Assembly: GCF_051401765.1 (NCBI RefSeq)
Contig: NW_027480598.1
Span: forward strand, 372,001-436,000
DNA: 64,000 nt
Direction of reading: 5' to 3'
DNA from: Calliopsis andreniformis
Lineage: Eukaryota > Arthropoda > Insecta > Hymenoptera > Andrenidae
Part shown: positions 1 through 11,390 of the stretch, piece by piece
Position numbering within the stretch: position 1 is the stretch's first letter
How the letters are laid out: every line of letters begins with the position of its first letter
Notes under the pieces: model-generated
Database searches by the model: none
The model's input: only the letters and a program-made list of their open reading frames with translations
Told to the model about the DNA's origin: nothing
Position numbers and translations under genes: made by a program

Positions 1-1145
1 CAGTTCTCAACACTCAAACCTCAATCCTCAATCCTCAATCCTCAATCCTCAATCCTCAATTCTTAATCTTCAATCCTCAATCCCCAATCCTCAATCCGCA
101 TTCCTCAGTCCTCAATCCTCAATCCTCAATCCTCAATCTTCAATCCTCAATAATCAATCTCCAATCCTACAACCTCCAACCTCAATACTCAATATTCAAT
201 CCTCAAACCTCAATCCACCAATCCTCAATCCTCAATTTTCAACACTCAACCCTCAACCATCAATCCTCAATACTCAACCATCAGTCCCCATACCTCAATA
301 CTCAATAGAATATCCTGAATTCTCAGGACTCAATACTCAATCCACAATATTCAAACATCAAACCTCAATTCTGAAACATCAATCCTCAACACTCAATCCT
401 CAAACCTCAGTCCTCAATCGTCAATCCTCAATCCTCAATCTTCAATAATCAATGCTAGATCTTCAATCCTCAATCCCCAATGCTCAAACTTCAATCCTCA
501 ATCCTCAATCCTCAATCCTCAATCCTCAGTCCTCAGAACTCAATCCTCAACCCTCAGTCCTCATACTCAACCCTCAATACTCAATCCTCAATCCTCAATA
601 TTCAATACTCTATACTCAATCTTCAATCCTCAATCCTCAATCCTCAATCCTCAACCCTCAATCCTCAATCCTCAATCCTCAACCTTCAATCCTCAATACT
701 CAATCTTCAATCCTCATTCCTCAATCCTCAACCCTCAATCCTCATTCTTCAATCCTCAATACCCAATCCTCAATCTTAAGTCCTCAGTCCTCAATTCGCA
801 ATACTCAATCCTCAATCCTCAGGCCTCAAGTATCAATACTCAACCCTCAGTCCTCGTCGTGAATCCACATCCTTCAATGCTCAATCCTCAACCTTCATTC
901 ATCAATATTCAACCTTCAATCCTCAATCCTCAATCCTCAATCCTCGATACCCAATCCTCAATCCTCAATGTTCAATCCTCAATACCAAATCCTCAATCTT
1001 CAATCCTCAATCCTCAATCCTCAGTCCTCAATCCTCAATCCTCAATCCTCAGTCCTCAAACCTCTATCCTGAATCCTCAATCCCGAATCCTCAATCTTCA
1101 GCCCTCAGTCCTCAACGATCTGCTGTCAATCCTCAATCCTCAATA
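1..1145. repeat. 1.1-kb segment, copy 1 (pairs with 5339-6483)
   Basis: Base 1 already lies inside a repeated block: the segment matches 5339 onward at a constant offset of 5338 bp. It contains a class-A island at about 308 and a diverged stretch at 780-900 (AGGCCTCAAGTATC, ATCCACATCCTTC) that makes the match unambiguous. The copies differ at only a few sites I noticed, for example CTCGTCGTG here against CTCGTCCTG near 6193, and CCTCTATCC near 1060 against CCTCAATCC. Similarity continues past 1146 into the 663-bp unit but is lower there. No gene is present. Confidence 0.9.
300..420. other. Class-A island with inverted repeat (representative copy)
   Basis: Core GAATATCCTGAATTCTCAGG, with TCCTGA-ATTC-TCAGGA forming a 6-bp inverted repeat around a 4-base loop (7 bp, ATCCTGA/TCAGGAT, where the next base is T). 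Flanks are also conserved: CTCAATACTCAATA before, CTCAATACTCAATCCACAATATTCAA after. Other copies start near 5646, 8968, 11886, 12641, 14632, 14981, 15721, 16887, 18323, 20314, 21493, 22233, 23392, 25122, 27717, 28723, 29895, 34200, 35572, 36798, 40068, 41294, 46000, 47652, 48530, 50488, 50754, 53833, 54839, 56011, 60316, 61688 and 62914. Some have the loop ACTC; 15721, 22233, 28723 and 54839 read CCTAAATTC. Variants near 17105, 23611, 25341, 38403, 42223 and 46218 have lost the right arm. No function is known to me. Confidence 0.85.
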
Positions 1146-1260
1146 GAATATCATGAATTCACAGTATTCAATACTCAATACTCAATCTGCAATCTTCAAA
1201 TCTCTATCCACACACATCAATTCTCATCACTCAAACCCAAACACTCAGTCCCCAATCCTC
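1146..1260. other. Class-B island (representative copy)
   Basis: Core GAATATC(A/C)T(G/C)AATTCACAG followed by TTTTCAATACTCAATAC, CAATCTGCAATCTTC, CTCTATCCACAAACATC and CATCACTCAA. It is clearly related to class A (both have CAATAGAATATC, then AATTC, then CAATACTCAAT), but the right arm TCAGGA is CACAGT, so the inverted repeat is absent. Copies start near 1146, 1808, 2241, 2451, 4165, 4765, 6484, 7147, 7810, 8216, 13375, 14038, 19057 and 19720. I found none after 19.8 kb. Confidence 0.85.
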
Positions 1261-1807
1261 AATACTCAATCCTCAATCCTCAATCCTCAATCCACAATCC
1301 TCAACCTTCAATCCTCAGTACTCAATCTTCAATCATCAATCCTCAATCCTCAATCCTCAATTCTCAATCCTCAATCCCCAATCCTCAATTATCAGTCCTC
1401 AATCCTCAATCCTCGATCCTCAATCCTCAATCCTCAGTCCTCAATCCTCAATCTTCAGTCCTCAATCCTGTATACTCAATCTTCAATCGTCAATCCCCAA
1501 TCCTCAATCTTCAGTCCTCAATCCTCAATCCTAGTCGTCAATCCTCATTCCTCAATCCTCAGCCCTCAGACCTCAATCCTGAACCCTCAGTCTACATCCT
1601 CAATCCTCAACCCTCAATCCTCAACCCTCAGCCCTCACCCTCAATCCTCAATCCTCAATCCTCAATCCTCAAGCGTCAATCCTCAATCCTCAATCCTCAG
1701 CCCTCAATCCTCAGTCCTCGAAACTCAATCCGGAACACTCAATCCTGAATCCTCAATCTTCAGCCGTCGGTCCTCAACAATCAATTGTCAATCCTCAATC
1801 CTCAATA
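1146..1807. repeat. 663-bp higher-order unit, copy 1 (662 bp)
   Basis: The unit starts at a class-B island, GAATATCATGAATTCACAG, and ends just before the next island at 1808. Its tail holds a distinctive stretch with CTCGAAACTCAATCCGG and CAGCCGTCGGTCCTC that recurs in the same place in the other four copies (6484, 7147, 13375, 19057). This copy is one base shorter than the 663-bp spacing of the others and is the most diverged, for example CCTAGTCGTC near 1530. The length is not a multiple of seven, so 6-bp or otherwise irregular units are fixed inside it. Confidence 0.85.
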
Positions 1808-2240
1808 GAATATCCTAAATTCACAGTTTTCAATACTCTATCCCCATTCTTCAATCTTCAAATCTCAATCCACAAACATCAATTCTCATCACTCAACCCT
1901 CAACACTCAGTCCTCAATCATCAATCCTCAATACTCAGTCCTCAATTTCAACACTCAATACTCAATCTTCAATCCTCAATCCTCAATTCTCAATCCTCAA
2001 TACTCAATCCTCAATCCTCAATCCTCAATCCTCAATCCTCAATCCTGATTCTTCAATCCTCAATACCCAATCCTCAATCTTCAATCCTCAATCCACAATC
2101 CTCAATTCTCAATCCTCAGTCCTCAATCCTCAATCCTCAATCCTCAGTCCTCAAACCTCAATCCTGAATCTTCAATCCTGAATCCTCAATCTTCAGCCCT
2201 CAGTCCTCAACGATCTGATGTCAATCCTCAATCCTCAATA
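1808..2240. repeat. Short class-B unit (433 bp)
   Basis: This unit opens with the island variant GAATATCCTAAATTCACAG, followed by CAATACTCTATCCCCATTC. The same opening continues the array after the 663-bp units at 7810, 14038 and 19720, so it is the regular right-hand neighbour of the 663-bp unit. It ends near a CAACGATCTGATGTC stretch that also precedes the island at 1146 (as CTGCTGTC) and at 6484 (as CTGTTGTC). Confidence 0.75.
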
Positions 2241-2450
2241 GAATATCATGAATTCACAGTTTTCAATACTCAATACGCAATCTGCAATCTTCAAATCTCT
2301 ATCCACAAACATCAATTCTCATCACTCAAACCCAAACACTCAGTCCCCAATCCTCAATACTCAATCCTCAATCCTCAATCCTCAATCCACAATCCTCAAC
2401 CTTCAATCCTCAGTACTCAACATTCAGTTGTCAATCCTCAATCCTCAATA
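2241..2450. repeat. Truncated class-B unit (210 bp)
   Basis: It begins like the 663-bp units at 6484 and 7147, including CAATACGCAATCTGC. After about 180 bp it jumps into CAACATTCAGTTGTC and the next island at 2451, so most of the unit is missing. The length is exactly 30 heptamers. I infer an internal deletion by recombination between similar heptamers; the alternative is that this is an older short form. Confidence 0.7.
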
Positions 2451-4164
2451 GAATATCCTCAATTCGCAGATTCCAATACTCAATTCTCAATCTGCAAACA
2501 TCAAATCTCTATCCACAAACATCAATTCTCATCATTCAAACCCCAACACTCAGTCCCCAATCTTCAATATTCAATCCTCAATCCTCATTACTCAATCCAC
2601 AATCCTCAACCTTCAATCCTCAATACTCAATCTTCAATCATCGATCCTCAAACCTCAATCCTCAATTCTCAATCCTCAATCCTCAAACCTCAGTCCTCAG
2701 CCTCAATCCTCAATCCTCAATCTTCAATCCTCAATCCCCAATCCTCAATCTTCAATGCTCAGTCCTCAATCCTCAATCCTAAATCCTCAATCCTCAATCC
2801 TAAATCCTCTGTCCACAAAGCACAATCCTCAACCCTCAGCCCTCGTCCTCAATTCTCAACCCTCAATCCTCAATCCTCAATCCTCAATCCTCAATCCTCA
2901 ATCCTCAATCCTTAATCTTCAATCCTCAATCCCCAATCCTCAATCTGCAATCCCCAATCCTTAATCCTCAATCCTCAATCCACAATCCTCAGCCCTCAGT
3001 CCTCAATCCTCAATCCTCAACCCTCAGTCCTCGTCCTCAATTCTCAAACCTCAATTCTCAATCCTCAATCCTCAATCCTCAATATTCAACTATCAATACT
3101 CATTCTTCAATCCTCAATCCTCAATCCTCAATCCTCATTCCTCAATCCTCAATCGTTTATCCTCAATCCCCAATCCCCAATCCTCAATCTTCAATACTCA
3201 ACGCTCACTCATCAACCCTCAATCCTCAATCCACAGTCCTCAAACCTCAAACCTCAACCCTCAGTCCTCATCCTCATCCTCAATCCTCAATCTCCAATCC
3301 TCAATCCCTAATCCTCCATTTTCAATGCTCAGTCCTCAATCCTCAATCCTAAACCCTCAACGCTCAGCACTCAATCATCTGTCCGCGAACCTCAATCCTC
3401 AATACTCAATCCTGAATACTCTACCTTCAATCGTCAATCCCCAACGCTCAACCTTCAATACTCAATCCTCAATCCTCAATCCTCAAACCTCAGTCCTCAG
3501 ACCTCAATCCTCAACCCTCAGTCCTCCTACTCAACCCTCAATACTCAATCCTCAATCCTCAATATTCAATCCTCAATACTCATTCTTCAATCCTCAATCC
3601 TCAATCCTCAATCCTCATTCCTCAATCCTCAATCCTTTATCCTCAATCCTCAATCCCCAATCCTCAATCTTCAATACTCAACCCTCAATGCTCAATCCTC
3701 AATCCTCAATCCTCAGTCCTCAGACCTCAATCCTCAACCCTGAGACCTCTTCCTCAATCCTCAATCATCAATCCTGAATCCTCAATCTTCAATCCTCAAT
3801 ACTCAATCTTCAATCCTCGATCCTCAATCCTCAATCGTCAACCCTAAATCCTCACTCCTCAATCCTCAATCCTCAATCTTCAATACTCAATCGTCAATCA
3901 TCAACCCTCAATCCTCAATCCTCAATCCTCTATTCTCAATCCTCAATCCTCTGTCCTCAGTCCTCAAACCTCAGTCCTCAACCCTCAGCCCTCATCCTCA
4001 ATCCTCAATCCTCAATCCTCAATCCTCAATCTTCAATCATCAATACTCAACATTCAAAACTCTATCCTCGGTCCTCAAACCTCAATTCTGAATCCTCAAT
4101 CCAGAATCCTCAACCCTCAGCCCTCGGTCCTCAACATTCAGTTGTCAATCCTCAATCCTCAATA
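2451..4164. repeat. Diverged satellite between class-B islands
   Basis: This begins with a class-B island whose core reads CCTCAATTCGCAGATTCC. The middle (about 3030-3900) resembles 30280-31150 at an offset near 27257 bp: both carry the CTGTCCGC element followed by a run to CAATCGTCAATCCCCAA. A single GTCCACAAAGCACAATCC cassette lies at 2811. Seven consecutive consensus heptamers sit at 2863-2911. Nothing other than satellite is visible. Confidence 0.75.
3021..3041. other. Phase-shifting 6-bp unit CCTCGT (representative)
   Basis: At 3029-3034 the unit CCTCGT lies between heptamers (CCTCAGT before, CCTCAAT after), moving the heptad register by one base. The same six-base unit, as CCTCGT or CCTCAT, recurs many times throughout the window, nearly always after CAACCCTCAGT or CAACCCTCAGC. 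It explains why most higher-order lengths (663, 772, 1730, 5682, 26116) are not multiples of seven. Confidence 0.8.
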
Positions 4165-4764
4165 GAATATCCTCAATTCACAGTTTCCAATACACAATAC
4201 TCAATCTGCAATCTTCAAATCTCTATCCACAAACATCAATTCTCATCATTCAAACCCCAACACTCAGCCCCAGTCTTCAATATTCAATCCTCAATCCTCA
4301 ATCCTCAATCCACAATCCTCAACCTTCAATCCTCAATACTCAATCTTCAATCATCAATCCTCAATCCTTAATCCTCAATTCTCAATCCTCAACCGTCAAA
4401 CTTCAATCCTCAATACTCAATATTCATTCCTCAATCCTCAATCCTCAATCCTCAATTCTCATTCTTGAATCCTCAATACCCAATCCACAATCTTCAATCC
4501 TGAATCCTCAATCCTCAATTCTCAATCCTCAATCCTCTGTCCTCAGTCCTCAAACCTCAATCCTCAACACTCAGACCTCATCCTCAATCCTCAATCCTCA
4601 ATCCTCAATCCTCAATCCTCAATCCTCAATTTTCAATCCTCAATACTCAATCTTCAAACCTCAATCCTCAGTCCCCAAACCTCAATTCTGAATCCTCAAT
4701 CCTGAATCCTCAACCTTCAGCCCTCAGTCCTCAACATTCAGTTGTCAATCCTCAATCCTCAATA
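4165..4764. repeat. 600-bp class-B unit
   Basis: The unit lies between two class-B islands of the same subtype (CCTCAATTCAC followed by GTTTCCAATAC), at 4165 and 4765. The tail before the second island repeats the CAACATTCAGTTGTC stretch that precedes the first, so the two island contexts are tandem relatives. It differs from the 663-bp unit in its middle and lacks the CGAAACTCAATCCGG tail. Confidence 0.7.
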
Positions 4765-5338
4765 GAATATCCTCAATTCACTGTTTCCAATACTCAATAC
4801 TCAATCTGCAATCTTCAAATCTCTATTCAGAAACATCAATTCCCATCACTCAACCCTCAACACTCAGTTCTCAATGTTCAATCCTCGATCCTCAATTCTG
4901 AATCTTCAACCCTCAATACTGAATCTTCAATCCTCAATCCTCAATCCTCAATCCTCAATCCTCAATCCTCAATCCTCAATTCTCAATCTTCAATCCTCAG
5001 TCCTCAATCCTCAATCCTCAATCCTCAGCCCTCAGTCCTCAATCCTCAATCCTCAATCTTCAATGCTCAATCCCCAATCCTCAATCTTCAATGCTCAGTC
5101 CTCAATCCTCAATCCTAAATCCTCAATCCTCAATCCCCAATCCTCAATCCTCAATCCTCAACCCTCAATTCTCAACCCTCAGCCCTCATCCTCAATCCTC
5201 AATTCTCAATCTTCAATCCTCAATCCCCAATCCTCAATCTTCAATGCTCAGTCCTCAATCCTCAATCCTAAATCCTCAATCCTCAATCCCCAATCCTCTG
5301 TCCACAAAGCACAATCCTCAACCCTCAGTCCTCGTCCT
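4765..5338. repeat. Satellite leading into the second 1.1-kb segment
   Basis: After the class-B island at 4765 the array has two nearly identical sub-blocks, near 5060-5140 and 5220-5300 (CAATCTTCAATGCTCAGTCC followed by CCTAAATCC). It ends with a GTCCACAAAGCACAATCC cassette at 5300. The following CTCAGTCCTCGTCCTCAG runs directly into the copy of the window's first bases at 5339. Confidence 0.75.
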
Positions 5339-6483
5339 CAGTTCTCAACACTCAAACCTCAATCCTCAATCCTCAATCCTCAATCCTCAATCCTCAATTC
5401 TTAATCTTCAATCCTCAATCCCCAATCCTCAATCCGCATTCCTCAGTCCTCAATCCTCAATCCTCAATCCTCAATCTTCAATCCTCAATAATCAATCTCC
5501 AATCCTACAACCTCCAACCTCAATACTCAATATTCAATCCTCAAACCTCAATCCACCAATCCTCAATCCTCAATTTTCAACACTCAACCCTCAACCATCA
5601 ATCCTCAATACTCAACCATCAGTCCCCATACCTCAATACTCAATAGAATATCCTGAATTCTCAGGACTCAATACTCAATCCACAATATTCAAACATCAAA
5701 CCTCAATTCTGAAACATCAATCCTCAACACTCAATCCTCAAACCTCAGTCCTCAATCGTCAATCCTCAATCCTCAATCTTCAATAATCAATGCTAGATCT
5801 TCAATCCTCAATCCCCAATGCTCAAACTTCAATCCTCAATCCTCAATCCTCAATCCTCAATCCTCAGTCCTCAGAACTCAATCCTCAACCCTCAGTCCTC
5901 ATACTCAACCCTCAATACTCAATCCTCAATCCTCAATATTCAATACTCTATACTCAATCTTCAATCCTCAATCCTCAATCCTCAATCCTCAACCCTCAAT
6001 CCTCAATCCTCAATCCTCAACCTTCAATCCTCAATACTCAATCTTCAATCCTCATTCCTCAATCCTCAACCCTCAATCCTCATTCTTCAATCCTCAATAC
6101 CCAATCCTCAATCTTAAGTCCTCAATCCTCAATTCACAATACTCAATCCTCAATCCTCAGGCCTCAAGTATCAATACTCAACCCTCAGTCCTCGTCCTGA
6201 ATCCACATCCTTCAATGCTCAATCCTCAACCTTCATTCATCAATATTCAACCTTCAATCCTCAATCCTCAATCCTCAATCCTCGATACCCAATCCTCAAT
6301 CCTCAATGTTCAATCCTCAATACCAAATCCTCAATCTTCAATCCTCAATCCTCAATCCTCAGTCCTCAATCCTCAATCCTCAATCCTCAGTCCTCAAACC
6401 TCAATCCTGAATCCTCAATCCTGAATCCTCAATCTTCAGCCCTCAGTCCTCAACGATCTGTTGTCAATCCTCAATCCTCAATA
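5339..6483. repeat. 1.1-kb segment, copy 2 (pairs with 1-1145)
   Basis: Matches the first bases of the window at an offset of 5338 bp, including the class-A island at 5646 and the AGGCCTCAAGTATC stretch near 6160. It is followed by a class-B island and a 663-bp unit, the same order as copy 1, so the duplicated block is larger than this segment. It appears again, shortened, inside the large unit at 12426-18108 and its partner at 18109 onward (around 12780-13370 and 18460-19050). Confidence 0.9.
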
Positions 6484-7146
6484 GAATATCATGAATTCAC
6501 AGTTTTCAATACTCAATACGCAATCTGCAATCTTCAAATCTCTATCCACAAACATCAATTCTCATCACTCAAACCCAAACACTCAGTCCCCAATCCTCAA
6601 TACTCAATCCTCAATCCTCAATCCTCAATCCACAATCCTCAACCTTCAATCCTCAGTACTCAATCTTCAATCATCAATCCTCAATCCTCAATCCCCAATT
6701 CTCAATCCTCAATCCCCTATCCTCAATCTTCAGTCCTCAATCCTCAATCCTCGATCCTCAATCCTCAATCCTCAGTCCTCAAACCTCAACCTTCAGTCCT
6801 CAATCCTGTATACTCAATCTTCAATCGTCAATCCCCAATCCTCAATCTTCAGTCCTCAATCCTCAATCCTCAATCGCCAATCCTCATTCCTCAATCCTCA
6901 GCCCTCAGACCTCAATCCTGAACCCTTAGTCCACATCCTCAATTCTCAATCCTCAATCCTCAACCCTCAGCCCTCATCCTCAATCCTCAATCCTCAATCC
7001 TCAAACCTCAAGCGTCAATCCTCAATCCTCAATCCTCAGCCCTCAATCCTCAGTCCTCGAAACTCAATCCGGAACACTCAATCCTGAATCCTCAAACTTC
7101 AGCCGTCGGTCCTCAACAATCAATCGTCAATCCTCAATCCTCAACA
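6484..7146. repeat. 663-bp higher-order unit, copy 2
   Basis: First of two adjacent copies: the islands at 6484, 7147 and 7810 are exactly 663 bp apart. The opening island reads GAATATCATGAATTCACAG, whereas the second copy reads GAATATCCTCAATTCACAG. Another difference is CCCTTAGTCCACATCC near 6925 against CCCTCAGTCCACATCC in the next copy. Otherwise I saw no differences along the pair, so this is a recent tandem duplication. Confidence 0.9.
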
Positions 7147-7809
7147 GAATATCCTCAATTCACAGTTTTCAATACTCAATACGCAATCTGCAATCTTCAA
7201 ATCTCTATCCACAAACATCAATTCTCATCACTCAAACCCAAACACTCAGTCCCCAATCCTCAATACTCAATCCTCAATCCTCAATCCTCAATCCACAATC
7301 CTCAACCTTCAATCCTCAGTACTCAATCTTCAATCATCAATCCTCAATCCTCAATCCCCAATTCTCAATCCTCAATCCCCTATCCTCAATCTTCAGTCCT
7401 CAATCCTCAATCCTCGATCCTCAATCCTCAATCCTCAGTCCTCAAACCTCAACCTTCAGTCCTCAATCCTGTATACTCAATCTTCAATCGTCAATCCCCA
7501 ATCCTCAATCTTCAGTCCTCAATCCTCAATCCTCAATCGCCAATCCTCATTCCTCAATCCTCAGCCCTCAGACCTCAATCCTGAACCCTCAGTCCACATC
7601 CTCAATCCTCAATCCTCAATCCTCAACCCTCAGCCCTCATCCTCAATCCTCAATCCTCAATCCTCAAACCTCAAGCGTCAATCCTCAATCCTCAATCCTC
7701 AGCCCTCAATCCTCAGTCCTCGAAACTCAATCCGGAACACTCAATCCTGAATCCTCAAACTTCAGCCGTCGGTCCTCAACAATCAATCGTCAATCCTCAA
7801 TCCTCAACA
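7147..7809. repeat. 663-bp higher-order unit, copy 3 (tandem to copy 2)
   Basis: Directly follows copy 2 at the 663-bp spacing and carries the same CGAAACTCAATCCGG and CAGCCGTCGG tail. The tail motif reads CAATCGTCAATCC here and near 7117, against CAATTGTCAATCC in the copies at 1146, 13375 and 19057. The next unit at 7810 starts with the CCCCATTC variant that also follows the unit in three other places. Confidence 0.9.
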
Positions 7810-8967
7810 GAATATCCTCAATTCACAGTTTTCAATACTCAATCCCCATTCTTCAATCTTCAAATCTCAATCCACAAACATCAATTCTCATCACTCAACC
7901 CTCAACACTCAGTCCTCAATCATCAATCCTCAATACTCAGTCCTCAATCTTCAACACTCAATACTCAATCTTCAATCCTCAATCCTCTATTCTCAATCCT
8001 CAATACTCAATCCTCAATCCTCAATCCTCAATCCTCAATCCTCAATCCTCATTCTTCAATCCTCAATACCCAATCCTCAATCTTCAATCCTCAATCCTCA
8101 GTCCTCGATCCTCAATCCTCAGTCCTCAAACCTCAATCCTGAATACTCAATCCTGAATCCTCAATCTTCAGCCCTCGGTCCTTTACAATCAGTTGTCAAT
8201 CCTCAATCCTCAATAGAATATCATCAATTCACAGTTTTCATTACTCACTACTCAATCTGCAATCTCCAAATCTCTATCCACAAACATCAATTCTCATCGC
8301 TCAACCCTCAACACTCAGTCCACAATCCTCAATATTCAATCCTCAATCCTCAATCCTCAATCCACAATTCTCAACCTTCAATCCTCAATGCTCAATCTTC
8401 AATGCTCATTCCTCAATCCTCAATCCACAATTCTCTATCCACAAACGTCAATTCTCATCACTCAACCCCAAACACGCCCTCCCCAATCCTCAATCTTCAA
8501 TCCTCAATGCTCAATCCTCAATCCACAATCCTCAGTCCTCAATCCTCAATCCTCAATCCTCAATCCTCAAACCCCCCATCCCCAATCCTCAATCTTCAAT
8601 CCTCAATCCTCAATCCTCAATCTTCAATCCTCAATACTCAATCTTCAATCCTCAATCCTCAATCCTAAATCTTCTATCCTCAATCCTCAATCCTCAATCC
8701 TCAATCTTCAATCCTCAATCCTCAATCCTCAATCCTCAATCCTCAATCCTCTATCATCACTCCTCAATCCTCAATCCTCAATCCTTAATACTCAACCCTC
8801 AGCCCTCATCCTCAATCCTCAATCCTCAATCCTCTATCCTCAACCTTCTATCCTCAATACTCAACCTTCAATCCTCAATCCTCAATCCTCAATCCTCAAT
8901 CCTTAATTTTCAACACACAACCCTCAACCATCAATCCTCAGTACTCAACCATGAATCATTATTCCTC
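7810..8967. repeat. Last class-B units of the left region
   Basis: Contains a short unit (7810-8215) like that at 1808, then a class-B island variant GAATATCATCAATTCACAG at 8216, and an island-like relic near 8400-8460 (CTCTATCCACAAACGTC, then CATCACTCAACCCC) without the core. The stretch 8570-8900 is fairly regular heptamers. It ends at the class-A-like island near 8968, which reads ATAATATCCTGAATTC. Confidence 0.7.
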
Positions 8968-9760
8968 AGTACTCAATATAATATCCTGAATTCTCAGGAC
9001 TCAATACTCAATCCACAATACTCAGTCATCAAATCTCAATCCTCAAACATCAATCCTCAACACCCAATCCTAAAACCTCAGCCCTCAATCTTCAATCCCC
9101 AATCCTCAATCCTCAATCCTCCATCTTCAATCCTCAATCCCCAATCCTCAATCTTCAATACTCAATCCTCAATCCTCAATCCTCAATCCTCAATCCTCAA
9201 TCCTCAGTCCTCAAACCTCAATCCTCAATCCTCAATCCTCAATAATCAATCTTCTATAATCAATTCCCAATCCTCAATCTTCAATCCACAATACTCAATC
9301 CTCAATCGTAAATCCTCAATCCTCAATCCTCAATCATGAATCCTCAGTCCTCAAACCTCAATCCTCAACCCTCAGTCCACATCATCAATCGTAAATACCC
9401 AATCCTCAATCCTCAACCATCAATCCTCAATCCTCAGTCCGCAAACCTCAACCCTCAACCCTCAGTCCTCGTCCTCAATACTCAAACCTCAATTCTCAAT
9501 CCTCAATACTCAATCCTCAATATTCAATCCTCAATACTCATTCTTCAATCATCAATCCTCAATCCTCAATCCTCATTCCTCAATCCTCAATCCTTTATCC
9601 TCATTCCTCAATCCCCAATCCTCAATCTTCAATACTCAACGCTCACTCCTCAATCCTCAATCCTCAATCCTCAGTCCTCAAACCTCAAACCTGAACCCTC
9701 AGTCCTCATCCTCAATCCTCAATCCTCAATCCCTAATACTCAATTTTCAATGCTCAGTCC
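8968..9760. repeat. Satellite with class-A island, left of the 772-bp tandem
   Basis: The class-A island near 8968 keeps the inverted repeat TCCTGA-ATTC-TCAGGA. From about 9470 the sequence matches 32830 onward and 37270 onward (CTCGTCCTCAA, then CATTCTTCAATCATC, CCTTTATCCTC and CAACGCTCACTCC in the same order). This stretch is therefore another copy of a segment used repeatedly in the right half of the window. Confidence 0.75.
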
Positions 9761-11390
9761 TCAATCCTCAACACTCAATGTTCTGTCCGCAAACCTCAAT
9801 CCTCAATACTCAATCCTGAATACTCTACATTCAATCGTCAATCCCCAATGCTCAACGTTCAATCCTCAATGTTCAATCCTCAATCCTCAAGCCTCAGTCT
9901 TCAGACCTCAATCCTCAACCCTCAGACCTCATACTCAACCCTCAATACTCAATTCTCAATCCCCAATATTCAATCCTCTATACTCAATCTTCAATCCTCA
10001 ATCCTCAATCCTCAATCCTCAACCCTCAATCCTCAATCCTCAATCCTCAATCCTCAATCTTCAATCCTCAATACACAATCTTGAATCCTCAATCCTCAAT
10101 CCTCAATCCTCAATCTTCAATCGTCAATACCCAATCCTCAATCTTCAGTACTCTATCCTCAATCCTCAATCCTGAATCCTCAATCCTCAATCCTCAATCC
10201 TTAATCTTCAATCCTCAATCCCCAATCCTCAATCTTCAATCCTCAATCCACAATCCTCAACACACAATCCTCAGTCCTCAGTCCTCAATCCTCAATCCTC
10301 CATCCTCAACCCTCAATCCTCAACCCTCAGTCCTCATCCTCAATCCTCAATCCTCAATCTTCAATCCTCAATACCTAATCCTCAATCCTCAATCCTCAAT
10401 CCTCAATCCTCAGTCCTCAAACCTCAATCCTCAACCCTCAGACCTCTTCCTCAATCCTCAATCCTCAATCTTCAATCCTCAATACCTGATCCTCAATTTT
10501 CAATGTTCAGTCCTCAATCCTCAATCCTAAACCATATCCTCAACCCTCAATCCTCTGTCCGCAAACCTCAATCCTCAATACTCAATCCTGAATACTCTAT
10601 CTTCAATCGTCAATCCCCAATGCTCAACGTTCAATCCTCAATCCTCAATCCTCAATCCTCAAGCCTCAGTCTTCAGACCTCAATCCTCAACCCTCAGACC
10701 TCATACTCAACCCTCAATACTCAATCCTCAATCCCCAATATTCAATCCTCTATACTCAATCTTCAATCCTCAATCCTCAATCCTCAATCCTCAACCCTCA
10801 ATCCTCAATCCTCAATCCTCAATCCTCAATCTTCAATCCTCAATACACAACCTTGAATCCTCAATCCTCAATCCTCAATCCTCAATCTCCAATCGTCAAT
10901 ACCCAATCCTCAATCTTCAGTACTCTATCCTCAATCCTCAATCCTGAATCCTCAATCCTCAATCCTCAATCCTTAATCTTCAATCCTCAATCCCCAATCC
11001 TCAATCTTCAATCCTCAATCCACAATCCTCAACACACAATCCTCAGTCCTCAGTCCTCAATCCTCAATCCTCAATCCTCAACCCTCAATCCTCAACCCTC
11101 AGTCCTCATCCTCAATCCTCAATCCTCAATCTTCAATCCTCAATACCTAATCCTCAATCCTCAATCCTCAATCCTCAGTCCTCAAACCTCAATCCTCATC
11201 CCTCAGACCTCTTCCTCAATCCTCAATCCTCAATCTTCAATCCTCAATACCTAATCCTCAATTTTCAATGCTCAGTCCTCAATCCTAAACCCTCAATCCT
11301 CAACCCTCAATCCTCTGTCCGCAAACCTCAATCCTCAATACTCAATCCTGAATACTCTATCTTCAATCGTCAATCCCCAATCCTCAATCC
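9761..11390. repeat. 772-bp tandem repeat, two copies and a partial third
   Basis: The CTGTCCGCAAACC element sits at 9783, 10555 and 11315, spacings of 772 and 760 bp. The first two copies match through GCTCAACGTTC, AAGCCTCAGTCTTCAG and a TTGAATCC stretch (10081 and 10853) up to the CAATTTTCAATG(T/C)TCAG boundary. The third copy matches only to the CAATCGTCAATCCCCAAT stretch near 11380 and then diverges. The segment recurs near 28200-28500, 33110-33400, 37570-37900 and 54320. Confidence 0.85.

Noticed and set aside
300..420. Islands as transposon ends or insertion-site remnants
   Set aside because: No target-site duplication, terminal repeats of useful length or coding remnant surrounds them. 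The inverted repeat is only 6-7 bp and flanks are ordinary heptamers on both sides.
300..420. Inverted repeat as a transcription terminator
   Set aside because: The arms are 6-7 bp, there is no following T-run, and there is no gene upstream.
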